DNA of 64,000 nt, taken from Apricaphanius iberus. Taxonomy: Eukaryota; Chordata; Actinopteri; Cyprinodontiformes; Aphaniidae. The stretch lies in the NCBI GenBank assembly GCA_028564705.1, contig JAPXFQ010001387.1, positions 682,001 through 746,000 of the forward strand, given 5' to 3'. The stretch's first letter is position 1. Each line of letters opens with the position of its first letter. Below are positions 52,011 to 61,780 of this stretch, piece after piece. The position numbers were made by a program, and so were the translations under genes. The notes under the pieces are model-generated. The model searched no databases, was not told the DNA's origin, and saw only the letters and a list, made by a program, of their open reading frames with translations.

Positions 52011-52530
52011 GACAAAAAACTCTGAGGTCATATGCCGATGTTGGAGGAGATCCCCTCCAATCTACTCCAAAGGTGTTTTATTACGTTGAGGTTCACTCCA
52101 AGTTTTAAAAACAAGGGATATGGATAATTTAAAAACATATTAAAAAATTAAACAGGAGACGTATTACGGTGTAAAAAAAAACAAACAGTATAGAGCATAA
52201 AAGAACTGTTACTTCCTCCCCATGCTGGTCACCAGCTTGGTTATACAGTGGTAAGGGATGTTGTTCAGTCTTTCTTCTGTTGGAATTTGTTGCTAGGTAT
52301 TCAATAAAAAAACAGCATGGCAAGCTGATCCCACAAGTTTTAAATGGCCTTCAGGTTAGCCATCCCATGATCTCCACGCCCAAATTCAACCTCACTCTGT
52401 AAAGGCGACCAATAACACCCTGGAGGATACAGGGTGGACATACTGTAAGGAATTGCCGCTGGAACAATCGTATCTTGATTTCTTTCTGCACAACTTGCAG
52501 ACAATGTTCACAAGCTATAGGTGTGTTTCC
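52011..52530. other. Intergenic stretch, no feature recognised
   Basis: Non-coding spacer before the hAT-like element. Confidence 0.45.
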
Positions 52531-52808
52531 CAGGGTTCGTACGGGTAGTGGAAATTCTGAAAAATGCTTGATTTTTAATATAGTGTTTTCAAGGTTAGAT
52601 TTTGGACAAAGTGCTTGAACCTCCTTGAATTTGAAATTGCATTGCTTTCATAATAATTCGTTATCTTACAGAGTAGTTTTCCTTTTAGCTAAAAATGCAT
52701 TTTGCACAAAAGGAAAATGACGCCGCTCGAGTCTGTGCTTGTGGCTGTAGTGGTGTAATTTTCCAGTGGATGCGCGCCCTCTTTTGGAGCAGACTGGGAG
52801 GTGAAAAC

Positions 52809-52971
52809 ATGCCGGGAGGTTGCGGTTTCAATGCTCGTTGGCTGGAGGACGAAAAATACAAATTATGGCTAAAACGTGGACCATATCCTCGATTAGCCAC
52901 TTGTAAAATATGCAAAAAGGACATGCAGCTCTTCACCATGGGAGAGGCCGCGCTTTCAAGCCATATGAAAG
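52809..52971 (+). pseudogene. First exon of a fish hAT-type transposon gene (BED-like zinc finger)
   Basis: ATG in good context gives MPGGCGFNARWLEDEKYKLW, then TCKICKKDMQLFTMGEAALS and SHMKG before donor AAAG|GTAAGT. The C-x2-C ... S-H pattern with the following K-x-H expected across the splice matches the MPGGC-type first exon common in teleost genomes. The catalytic exons are absent, so only the DNA-binding start survives. It is intact as an exon and could in principle be spliced to something else. Confidence 0.7.
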
Positions 52972-53223
52972 GTAAGTTTTAAGTTAAGGAATTTTTGATT
53001 AGGCTAATTAGCTAACTGATTTTCACTGTCACGGTACATTAAGTTTACATTTCAGTTTGTGTGCTTACTGAACGTCTATAGTTCACTTATATGATTTAAT
53101 CCCAATTTGAATAACCGTTATGGTTTTGATGTTACTTAAAAATAACCAACGTAATAAATGTCAAAATATGATGTCGTTTAAACGGCATTAACCAGCTAAA
53201 TTCTTATAACATTAAGTAAGGAT

Positions 53224-53316
53224 TAAACAACGAGGAGCCGTGCATTAGACGGTTATAATGCACGACGCGGAGTCAAGAACACCACGACGTGTCTAATGCA
53301 CGGCTCCGACTTGTTA
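53224..53316. repeat. Hairpin with 29-bp near-perfect arms inside the hAT-like element
   Basis: GAGCCGTGCATTAGACG at 53235-53251 is mirrored by TCTAATGCACGGCTCCG at 53292-53308, with weaker pairing extending outward. The loop contains another TTATAATGCACGACGCGG copy of the motif. GC content is much higher than the surroundings. Confidence 0.8.
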
Positions 53317-54394
53317 AATCCGCTTATACCATGGTCCCACAAACGTAACATTTTATAACAAATGTTTATTTCATGTACTGAACTCGTCAAATATCCCAGA
53401 CTACAGGGACTATTTTATGTGGGTCTTTAGTCGGTCTACTGTCTGAATTCTCGTCACAGAGCCAGCCATTCTCTCGCTGCTGTGAGGATCTTCGTCAGGC
53501 GCAACAAAACACATCAGCTCACCATATGACGGGTGGCACATTTGCCATACAGTTACAACAGTACCTTAGTCCCAACCTAAGGTAATATTGACAATAATAA
53601 AAAGTAGTATTGATGGAAGCTCATAAACTATGGTTTACATATTTGGTGACTGATTTTCAAAACAGTTGACATAGGAACAGTTTTTCATTAATTTGCAGCA
53701 AGAATATTCTCGGACTCAAAAGGATTTAATTTATTACATTAATTTTGAATAGTAATGCACATGAAGTATCATGAAGGATGAAGGTTTGGTACTATACCCA
53801 AACAAAATATGACTGTAGGCTCATTTTTTAAGATATCAACTTTAGGTAGAAAGAGACCAAACCTAAAAAGATACTTCATCCAATAACGGAACTTTTTTTT
53901 TTTTTTTTTTCCATTTTGGGGTGAAATATCCCAATAAATCTGTGCTCCAAAGTATTCAACAATTTAAGATGAAATGTCATATTGTGTTTTTTTATGGATT
54001 TAAATGTGAAAAAGTACATATAGCATATATAAACGTGATTTACCGTGGTTGTTAGGCGCTGGAAAAGCATAAAAATCCCCCTTGAAAGTGCTTGACAAGT
54101 GCTGGAATTTGAAGTTGGAAAAGGTGTAAGAACCCTGGTTTACACTACTGGAACTTCAGGGTAAATTGACCAGATGTTATCCTGACAGGGTAAATCAGAT
54201 AGCTGTGTCCGAACCTAACTGGCACTTAAACAGGACTTAAACACCAAACAAAAAAACCTAATATACCCAGTCATCAACTTGAAACTACCATTATTAGATG
54301 ACGACTATTACTGTCCACACTGAAGCAAATCTAAGATCAATTTAGGTCTAGAGGGTTCTGACTATGAATGAAGCCCCTTATTCAAAGTTGATAC

Positions 54395-54483
54395 TATTCA
54401 TCCATTGTCTACACCTGCTTGTCCGTGCAGGGTAATGGGGGCTGGAGCCTAACTCCAGTGAACATTAGGCAAGAGGTGGGGTA
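54395..54483 (+). mobile_element. Short CATCCATT-type LINE-tail fragment
   Basis: TTCATCCATTGTCTACACCT then GGAGCCTAACTCCAGTG match the start of the same repeat as at 47766. Confidence 0.5.
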
Positions 54484-55649
54484 GGGGAGACCGGGGACAG
54501 CTCCAAAACTTTTTTCCATTTGGCTCCATTACACAAAAACCTTTTGGATTAGACAAACCAGATTTTTATACAATATACTTTAATCCCTCTGTTAATAATT
54601 AAAACTATTTAAAGATGACTACAGGGAACAGATTCTTCAAAATTTGCATTAAAAGGAAAGCTGTCCAGTGTTGCAACTGTCCCCGGGCCTGAGTACAGTT
54701 GCAACACTGTTCGGGGATGTTTGCAACATGTTACAAATACAATAGTTGTTAGCAATTTATGATAATACTAAATTGTCATTTATCAGCCTTGATCAGATGA
54801 CAATCATGGATGTGTCCTATTCTAATAGAATAAAATCCCTCCAGAACATTAGGCTATTTTTATTTTATCTACAGACAGTAGACATATACTGCAAAATGAA
54901 CCTTCGGAAGCCCTGACAAACTGGGCTTCCAAAACAATTGTGAAAAAATACAACAACAAAACTAATCTTTAAAATGTATCAAGGTGCCATAAAAACAACA
55001 GTAAAAATAAAATAAACATTTGATGACAACAATAAAAAAACACATTTTTACTCTAATGCATTCTGCAACTGGTTAAAATAGCTTAAGGGGAATAACTTTA
55101 GATTGGGTAAATGTTAGAACTTTTATGAATAATCTAATCATGTTTAATTTTATTACTTAAAATTATTTAACATGAATCAATTTTACAATTGTGATTTGAA
55201 AAATATCAAGAGAACATGTGCTCTAACAAGAGGAACTGCCTTATAAAGTGTTTGTTGTTAAAGTGTTGTTTACATGTTATGGTATGCTCTGTTTTATGTT
55301 AATGCATTATAAAGCATTTAATTCAATATACGGTGACAGCTGCTGTTGCAACTGTCCCCTTGACTGTCATCCATGATTAAACCTCATGTGCTAGCTCAAC
55401 AAGGCAACCTTGACAGATGCTAACCAATATATGTAACAGTTCACACTTCACTTATTCAAACCATACATGTTTGAGCTGAATCACAAACACAGTGAAGACG
55501 GTATAACAAAAACAAATCTTAAGAAAAAAGTTACTTTCATACCTCAAAAACAGTTATTTCCCAATAAATCTTGAAGAGGCTCTTGAATGTTCCAGTTGTG
55601 CAGTGTAAGTGTCATCAGTCTAGTTTGTTTCTGATTGGAAAAAAATGAC

Positions 55650-57088
55650 ATGTTGCAACCAAGGGGCAAACTCCGCCCGCAAAATGTGAAGCCAACCAGG
55701 AAGTGGCAAAAATTGCATTTCAGCCCCCATCCGCTGGGGGCTGGCTACAAAAAGGAGCAACTTCCCATTGACTCCCATGTTAAAAAGGCCAACTTTACAG
55801 CAAAAATAAACATGTTTACTGCCTGGTTCAAAAAAACATTTTAGGTTAGATAGTTCAGGTTTACCATCATGACAACTCTGAGGGGGGTAAAAATATTTTC
55901 TAACTTCTCTATTTATTTGTAATTTAATCTTGAAATTATGAATAATTAGGGGCATGTCCTTTTGATTGACAGTTCAGTCTAGGCTAACGCTGGTGGCTAA
56001 TGGTGGCTAACTGTAGCTAATAGCTTGCTCCGTACTCTGTTGTCCCCTTCTGCCTGCGGAGAAGCTCTTTACATCCTGGGACTAACATAAACACTTCTGT
56101 GATTTGGTGTTTCTGAACTCCACTGTCAGTTGCCTCTGCAGTTTTTATTCAGGTTTGGATGTTAATCTGCAGTTATTGGACAAGGACGGCTTGCTGTGGT
56201 GTTGATTACAGACCGTCCAAGAAGTTTCTGCTTTGGGGGGAGGCTTTATACCGGCTGATGCCTTACAAGCTGTGTGTGTGGGGGGGTGTTCTGTCAGGTG
56301 GCCGAGAGAAATGCTGCTCTGGTCGGAGCTTTTATCTATTTCTACATGCGAGTTGGAGCTGGAAACCGGTCGGGTAACAGCAGAGCAGCAAAGTCGGCAG
56401 GACAGAGAAGCATCATGAGCGGGAGACGGCTAGATCAGGCTGGAAGACTACAGAGTTGGACTCTAGACAGACTGGATGATCACTCGTTAGATCAGTACCG
56501 GTGTGAGGAACACAGCTGGAGGCATAAACTAATGGATGTTTCAAATGTGAGGTGAGTCAAAAGCCTTTCATTTTATGAGAGAATCTGAGTTTTCAAGATG
56601 ACTTTGTGACTGCTCTTTGCTGGATGTGTTGTTAAGATGAGCCCGTCTATGTCCTCACCCTCCATCGATGGTAATGGAAATAATACCATATTAGGCCGTA
56701 TTGACCCAACCCATTTGGGTCTTAATATATCGACATCTTTTCTCTACTCAAGATGTTTAAGTGATCGTTGGTGAAAAACGGAGCAAAAGTCTCTTAACCG
56801 CGGTCTATTGGCTAAAACCGGCTGCAGCCTACATTAGTTTCAGTTAGCTCCCGACTAGCTTCTGACCAGCTTCTAGCTATGTCGGCTCGGAGCGTTAAAC
56901 CTACGCCCCCAGCCTCACAGCGCATCTCTCAGCTTCACCTCTTTGACCATTTTTGGAGTTTCCGAGAGTGACAAGGCGAGTGACGTGGACAAGATGCCGA
57001 CGTGGGAACCGCCCAGTTGGCTTAATTTTTGATCTTCAAAAACCTATGGGTGACATCAACAAGGGTTTGTCCATTTATATATACAGTC
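55650..57088. mobile_element. Second repeat nested in the previous element (ends GGGGCAAACTCC and ATATACAGTCTATG)
   Basis: It begins after GTTGCAACCAA (near 55654) with GGGGCAAACTCCGCCCGC and AAGCCAACCAGGAAGTGGC, and ends TTTATATATACAGTCTATG directly before a second GTTGCAACCAA. These ends are typical of a very abundant fish repeat. The repeated 11-mer may be a target duplication. Inside, an Arg-rich frame near 56415-56552 (MSGRRLDQAGRLQSWTLDRL) ends at a GAG-GTGAGT-like donor but has no known domain. Confidence 0.5.
56617..56680. repeat. Left arm of a perfect 64-bp inverted duplication
   Basis: TTGCTGGATGTGTTGTTAAG through CCATCGATGGTAATGGAAA is repeated, inverted and without mismatch, at 57217-57280, about 540 bases away. 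Confidence 0.93.
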
Positions 57089-57173
57089 TATGGTTGCAAC
57101 CAACCCCTTTTGCAACTGTCCCAGGTCTCTCCCACTCCTTAGACAGCATTGCCACACTGAGATACACAGGACA

Positions 57174-57219
57174 AAAAAATCCATACACACACACGTAAGT
57201 GTGTGTGTATGGATTTTTT
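57174..57219. repeat. 46-bp palindrome (21-bp perfect arms, 4-base loop)
   Basis: AAAAAATCCATACACACACAC, read without its last base as a 20-mer plus C, pairs perfectly with the right arm at 57199-57219; the loop is GTAA. It is a CA/TG-containing cruciform-forming site. Confidence 0.93.
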
Positions 57220-57280
57220 CCATTACCATCGATGGAGGGTGAGGACATAGACGGGCTCATCTTAACAACACATCCAGCAA
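57217..57280. repeat. Right arm of the perfect 64-bp inverted duplication
   Basis: Reverse complement of 56617-56680. It lies outside both transposons that contain the left arm and directly abuts (3-base overlap) the hairpin at 57174-57219. Confidence 0.93.
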
Positions 57281-57282
57281 GT

Positions 57283-58190
57283 ACTTACTTGGACAAACCC
57301 AGTAACTTCAGGGGAAGATGTTTGATTGGATGACGAGTTTGGTGACATGAGACACAGTTATCTGACAACAATGAGAACAAGTCTAAGTGTATCCTACAAT
57401 TTCAAGACCTTGAGAGATCGCACACATGGTGGTTAAAATTCTGCAACAGTTCTGGTCTTTAAAGTGTGTGGTATGCCACATGGTTAATGACGAGCCACCA
57501 ACACACAAACAGGTTTTGCTCACAAATATTCCCCCCTCGTACAGCAAATCTCGCAAAACAAAACATTGAAGTAAATAAACCTGGTGGCCCAGGGGGAGGT
57601 ATTGGCAAGAGTTTCTGGATTTGTTTTGATTGAGAAAAAAATTATGCTAGAGGAATATTAGAAGAATATATAAATAATTATAGACCCTTCCAAGGGGCAT
57701 CGCTGCCCTCCATTTCACTTTCTGATTGGCTACACCTCAAAATCATCAGGCTGCGTGTTAGTTTGTTTCCGGAAGACACCAAACATGCTGCAATATTGGG
57801 CCAAGACAATTAAACATGTTGATTATCCCCGATTTATGATAGTCCCATCGTCTTTCCGAGTAGACCAGAGCGCTCTGAACACATCCGGAATATGTGTTAG
57901 TATTAGCTAAAAAGCCATTCTGATAATCAGGGGACAATCTTTGAGGTGAGACTTTCAAATCTAAGAAAGCTGTAGAATTATGCTGAAGGCACAAGGGGTA
58001 CTGACTGAGTACACAAAGTATAGGCCTGACAACCTCCAAATCTTCAGCTTCACCGCGAATTAAATGCTAGGTAACTGGAATTTGCAAAAAACAAACAAAA
58101 CAAAAACAGTCAGATAATGTTAAAAGCTTATTGATAGCTACAAGAGATCTCCATGTCCTCTACATTATTTCGTGGGACATTAAAAAAAAA
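57283..58190. other. Intergenic stretch, no gene recognised
   Basis: 57690-58060 has the look of a dispersed fish repeat (TCTGATTGGCTACACCTC, AATCATCAGGCTGCGTG) but I cannot classify it. Confidence 0.4.
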
Positions 58191-58194
58191 TTAT

Positions 58195-58560
58195 TCAGAT
58201 GATGAGGTAGATTCTCAGTCATCCATGACATGATCATGTTAAGAGTTGAAATGAAGGCAACTGGACTTTTATTGTCCTGAAAACGTTTCATCTCTCATCC
58301 TAGAGGCATTTCTAGTTCTGGGGGAAAGAATGAAAAAAAATGGATTGCTATTATCAGATATATAAGAGTAGAGTTAAGGTCGTTAATCTCATCAGTGAGC
58401 CTTAACAACCCTAACTCTAGCTTCAGATATCCGATACTCCCAATCCAGTTTTTTCAGAACCGAAGACTAATTCTTGAATAAGAGACAAAACGTTAGGACA
58501 GCAAGAAAAGTGCAGTTGCCTCCATTTAAACTCTCAAGGTTAACAGTTCATCCTCTCCAT
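58195..58560. mobile_element. Penelope-like terminal sequence in fold-back arrangement
   Basis: GGCAACTGGACTTTTATTG and AAAACGTTTCATCTCTCATC at 58256-58310 are mirrored by GAGACAAAACGTTAGGACAG and AAAAGTGCAGTTGCC at 58480-58520. Between them AGAGTTAAGGTCGTTAA is mirrored by TTAACAACCCTAACTCT. The AACGTTTCATC text is the Penelope-like tail also seen at 16190. No protein part remains. Confidence 0.6.
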
Positions 58561-60024
58561 GTGAGCTCAACAGGAAATTGATAAAAAAAAGAGTAACTGC
58601 AGATAAAAGCGGACTGTAAAGAAATTCAACTAAACAGACAGAATGACCAAAATGCCACTGAACTTACACATTACTACAAAAAAGACAAAAAGAAAACTGA
58701 GCTTAGTGGCTGAAAAAGAGTAAAAAGTATTCAAATGTACATAGTTTCTTTGGCTGAATAGACGCTTGCTTTGGGACTTTGTGTGTGTGTGAGAGTGTGT
58801 GTGTGTGTGTCCAGAGGGAGATTCGACAGCTGGGACCATCGTGTTCAATGACTAAAATAGCGTCAAAATTCAACATGTTCAACACCTGGGGCTCTGTGAG
58901 AGTCTGTGGAATATTTCTCTGAATGTGTGTGTGTGTGTTAGGGTGTGCGTGTTTGAGGTACGGAAGGAATATATTCAGTGAGCATGAAATATCAAGCGCA
59001 GTACTGAATCAACTGTTCTCAGCAATTTGCTTCATTGACCTTTTACAAACCAACAAAACAATATTCTGACAATAAAAGCAGAGTGTTCGGGAAAATGGTT
59101 TCAAAAAGTAAGTGTACTTTTCTCCCAGCATCTTCTACAGGGGGTCGATGGATGTTTTAGCCCAGGAAGTTGCTTTATGAATGGCTTAATGAACACCTCA
59201 GTGCATCAGCAGTTTACTGCCTCTGCTTCAACCACAGAAATCACTCAAGAATGTGTTAAGGAAACCTCAGCGGAGTCTCATTGTTCACATTGACTGAAGC
59301 AAAGAGACAAAGCTCTTAGAGACCAGGCCCATTATTGTGGCAGCTTTTACTCTCTTTGAACACAACCAAAACAAAGAGAGATGAAAAATGTTTGAATTAA
59401 TGGTTTCATGAGGCACTTAACTTCATTATGAAGTCTGTATGAGAAACCGAAAGGAGAAAAGCCTCTACAGATGATGAAAACATAGGAGGAAAAAAATGGA
59501 ATGCAAATATTACTTTTTATGTTACAAAACAAAAAGTAATTCCCTTATATTATGTTCTATTCATAGTCCTAGACACATACTCAACAAATGTGAACAAAAG
59601 CTGTATTCTCTAAGAATTTACTGTGAATTATTCTCTTATGCACACCGAGATAAATCACAGAGAGCATTTTTCCATTTTCCACAAAAACATTCTTAATAGG
59701 CAAATTCCTTAGTGCTCTGAACTTGAGGAAACCAATGCAAAAAGATGAAAACTCTGCATATTAACAAAGCAACGTTATCAATTTGACAACCCTGGTGATG
59801 CAAGCAAATGTAATCCAGTACAACAGAGCACTTGAACACAGAATCAACTAAAAGGAACTTGCTCGGTGTGCCACTTTTATGTCCTCAAATTTATACTTAC
59901 TGCATTTTGGGTTGTTTGTGGTGTGCTTCTGTATTTGGATTAGATGTTCTGACAGAGGTCATCTGTTGTATGCCATGCTTGCATTATACATTTAATACAA
60001 AACTGAACAAGATATGTTCTCACT
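58561..60024. other. Intergenic stretch with TG runs; 59100-59480 possibly conserved non-coding DNA
   Basis: TG/GA microsatellite tracts lie at 58780-58811 and 58925-58939. The 59100-59480 part is repeat-free in appearance with mixed composition (AGGCCCATTATTGTGGCAGC, AACCAAAACAAAGAGAGATG). No coding frame is supported. Confidence 0.35.
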
Positions 60025-60965
60025 TTGTCTTAGTTTTTAGAATGTGGCACAACTGCAAACCTACCGAGACATGAATGTCCACTTAAACTGACCCACCAGG
60101 GCAATGGCCAAAAGGCCTATAGCAACTCTGAAGGAGCTACAGAGATCTACAGCTCAGGTAGGAGGATCTGCCGACAGGGCAACTGTTAGGTGCACACTCC
60201 GTAAATCTCTAATTTAAGGAGATGGCACAAAGAAAGCCCTAGTTTTAAAAAGCCATATGAACTTCTATTTGCAGTTTGTCAAAAGTCCTGTAGGTTGACG
60301 AATCTAAAAGTTTGTCAGATGGAAAATAGAAGTAGCATTTTTGCACAATATACCACATTGAAAACATCATCCCGACAAAGAAGCATTATGCAGTGGGAAT
60401 CTTTTTCTTTAGCAGGATAGAAAAGCTGGTCAAAGTTGATGGGTGGATAGATAGAAGTGAATACAGGGACGATAGGAACTTGGTAAAGCCTGTAAAGACT
60501 TAGACAGAGGTTTGCCTTCCAGTAGAAATACAAGCCTAAACATACAGCCAAAGTATGATTTAGAATGGTTTAGATCAGGGGTTTCCAACGTTGGTCCTCG
60601 AGATCTACCATCCTGACACTTTAAGATGCACCCCTTCTCATTAAAGCCGAATTAAATATATACCTCATTACCAGGCCTCTGTAGAGCTGACAGACTGCTC
60701 ATGAGGGGCATTGAGCCATTTGATTCAGGTGTGTTGGAGTAGGGATACATCTAAGATTTGATGGATGGTAGATTTTGAGTACCAAGGTAGGGCACCCCTG
60801 GTTTAGATCAAAGGTTATGAGTCACGAGAATGGCCCACAGACATAACTCCTATTAAGAATCTTTGACAAATCTTGAAAAAAGCCTGCTCACAGATGGTAT
60901 TCTGCAAATCTGTTTTTTTTTCTCTGCAAAGTTCATTGCAACGAAGAATGAGCAACAATATATAA
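60025..60965 (+). mobile_element. Tc1-like relic (family A), split by a small hAT element
   Basis: Family-A order is kept: GTGGCACAACTGCAAACCTA, GGAGCTACAGAGATCTACAG, CCTTCCAGTAGAAATACAAG, GGTTTAGATC, then after the insert GAATGGCCCACAGACATAAC and TGAAAAAAGCCTGCTCACAG. The transposase frame has many stops and deletions. Confidence 0.7.
60576..60800. mobile_element. Non-autonomous hAT-type element, 225 bp, 8-bp target duplication
   Basis: It starts CAGGGGTTTCCAACGTTGGT and ends GGTAGGGCACCCCTG, with GTTTAGAT directly outside both ends (60568-60575 and 60801-60808). TTTGATTCAGGTGTGTTGGA is typical of this abundant fish repeat. It interrupts the Tc1 relic. Confidence 0.85.
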
Positions 60966-61022
60966 TAATAATAGTCTCTAGAGAACTACAGTGGACCCCC
61001 ATTCCATGGGGTTTAGGAATCA

Positions 61023-61560
61023 GAAGTGGGTCCAAATCATTGTTTTGTGAATCTCAGGCCAGTCTCAAGTCGATATCATCAGTTGACTCAAGTCTCAAGT
61101 AAATACAGGCATGTCAGAGTAAAGTCCCAAGTCTGAAAATTTGAATTTCATGTCAAACAGTCATTTTTTAAAACAACATTGCAATCATATCATGTTCCTT
61201 GTCCCACTGCAGACATTTCCGGAATATTTTATTTAAATTTTCTATTACTTCTTGAGTTATGTTGCTAAGATATTTGTTATGACATCTTGGTGCAATATAA
61301 ATAAACTAAATTGAACAGACAGAAAAAATAACCTCCTTGGCCGAGGTAAAAATAAGTGTTTTGAACTTGTGATGTTGGTTAAACTATCAAGTATTTTCAA
61401 GTACACAGGTTCAAGTCAAAGTCAATCCCAAGTCATTGGTGAAAAAGTCAAATTCAAGTCCCACATCGTTGAAAAAAAATTCAAGTCAGGTCTAAAGTCA
61501 CTAAATACATCACTTGAGTTTGACATGACTCCAAATCATGTTATGTGAGCCCACACCCCT
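61023..61560. repeat. Non-autonomous element rich in CAAGTC/AGTCTCAAGTC motifs
   Basis: Left GAAGTGGGTCCAAATCATTG; right GACTCCAAATCATGTTATGT then GAGCCCACACCCC. The interior is filled with CAAGTCTCAAGT, AAGTCCCAAGTC and TCAAGTCCC, a known style of fish element. Ends partly complementary; class not fixed. Confidence 0.5.
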
Positions 61561-61639
61561 TTTAGAAACAATAGAAACCCAAAAATACCTGAAATCTGCA
61601 AATATCTGAGATCTGCCCCAAAAACGATTATAACTGTCT

Positions 61640-61780
61640 ATTTTAATCCATCCATCCATCCATCATTTATGCCACTTCTGCTTGAAGGGTCGCAGGGGGG
61701 CTGGTGCCCATGTCCACTAGTCTAAGGGAGAAATGAAGGGTACACCATGGAAAGGTCGTCAGTCCATCGCTGCATTTTAA
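61640..61780 (+). mobile_element. CATCCATCC-type LINE-tail copy
   Basis: A run of five CATC units, then GGGTCGCAGGGGGGCTGGTG and TACACCATGGAAAGGTCGTC, as at 2967-3099. Confidence 0.65.

Larger units (their letters stand above)
52531..54137 (+). mobile_element. hAT-like transposon carrying a BED-type finger exon, mostly internally deleted
   Basis: The left end CAGGGTTCGTACGGGTAGTG and right end reading, in reverse complement, CAGGGTTCTTACACCTTTTC form the terminal repeats. Subterminal AAAGTGCTTGAACC / GAAAGTGCTTGACAAGTGC text recurs at both ends. I could not find a clean 8-bp duplication (GTGTTTCC versus GTTTACAC). Inside are one recognisable exon and a strong hairpin. Confidence 0.7.
54484..57133. 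mobile_element. Unclassified DNA transposon with GACCGGGGACAGCTCC-type ends, non-coding
   Basis: Left end GGGGAGACCGGGGACAGCTC then CAAAAC; right end, reverse complemented, GGGAGAGACCTGGGACAGTT then GCAAAA. The motif GTTGCAACTGTCCC recurs near the ends (54672, 54707 inverted, 55343, 57111), as expected of subterminal protein-binding repeats. No transposase is visible. A second element occupies about 55650-57088. Confidence 0.55.

Noticed and set aside
57758..58039. 93-codon minus-strand frame suspected to be a transposon domain
   Set aside because: I could not place the residues in any domain; the area looks like a degraded dispersed repeat.
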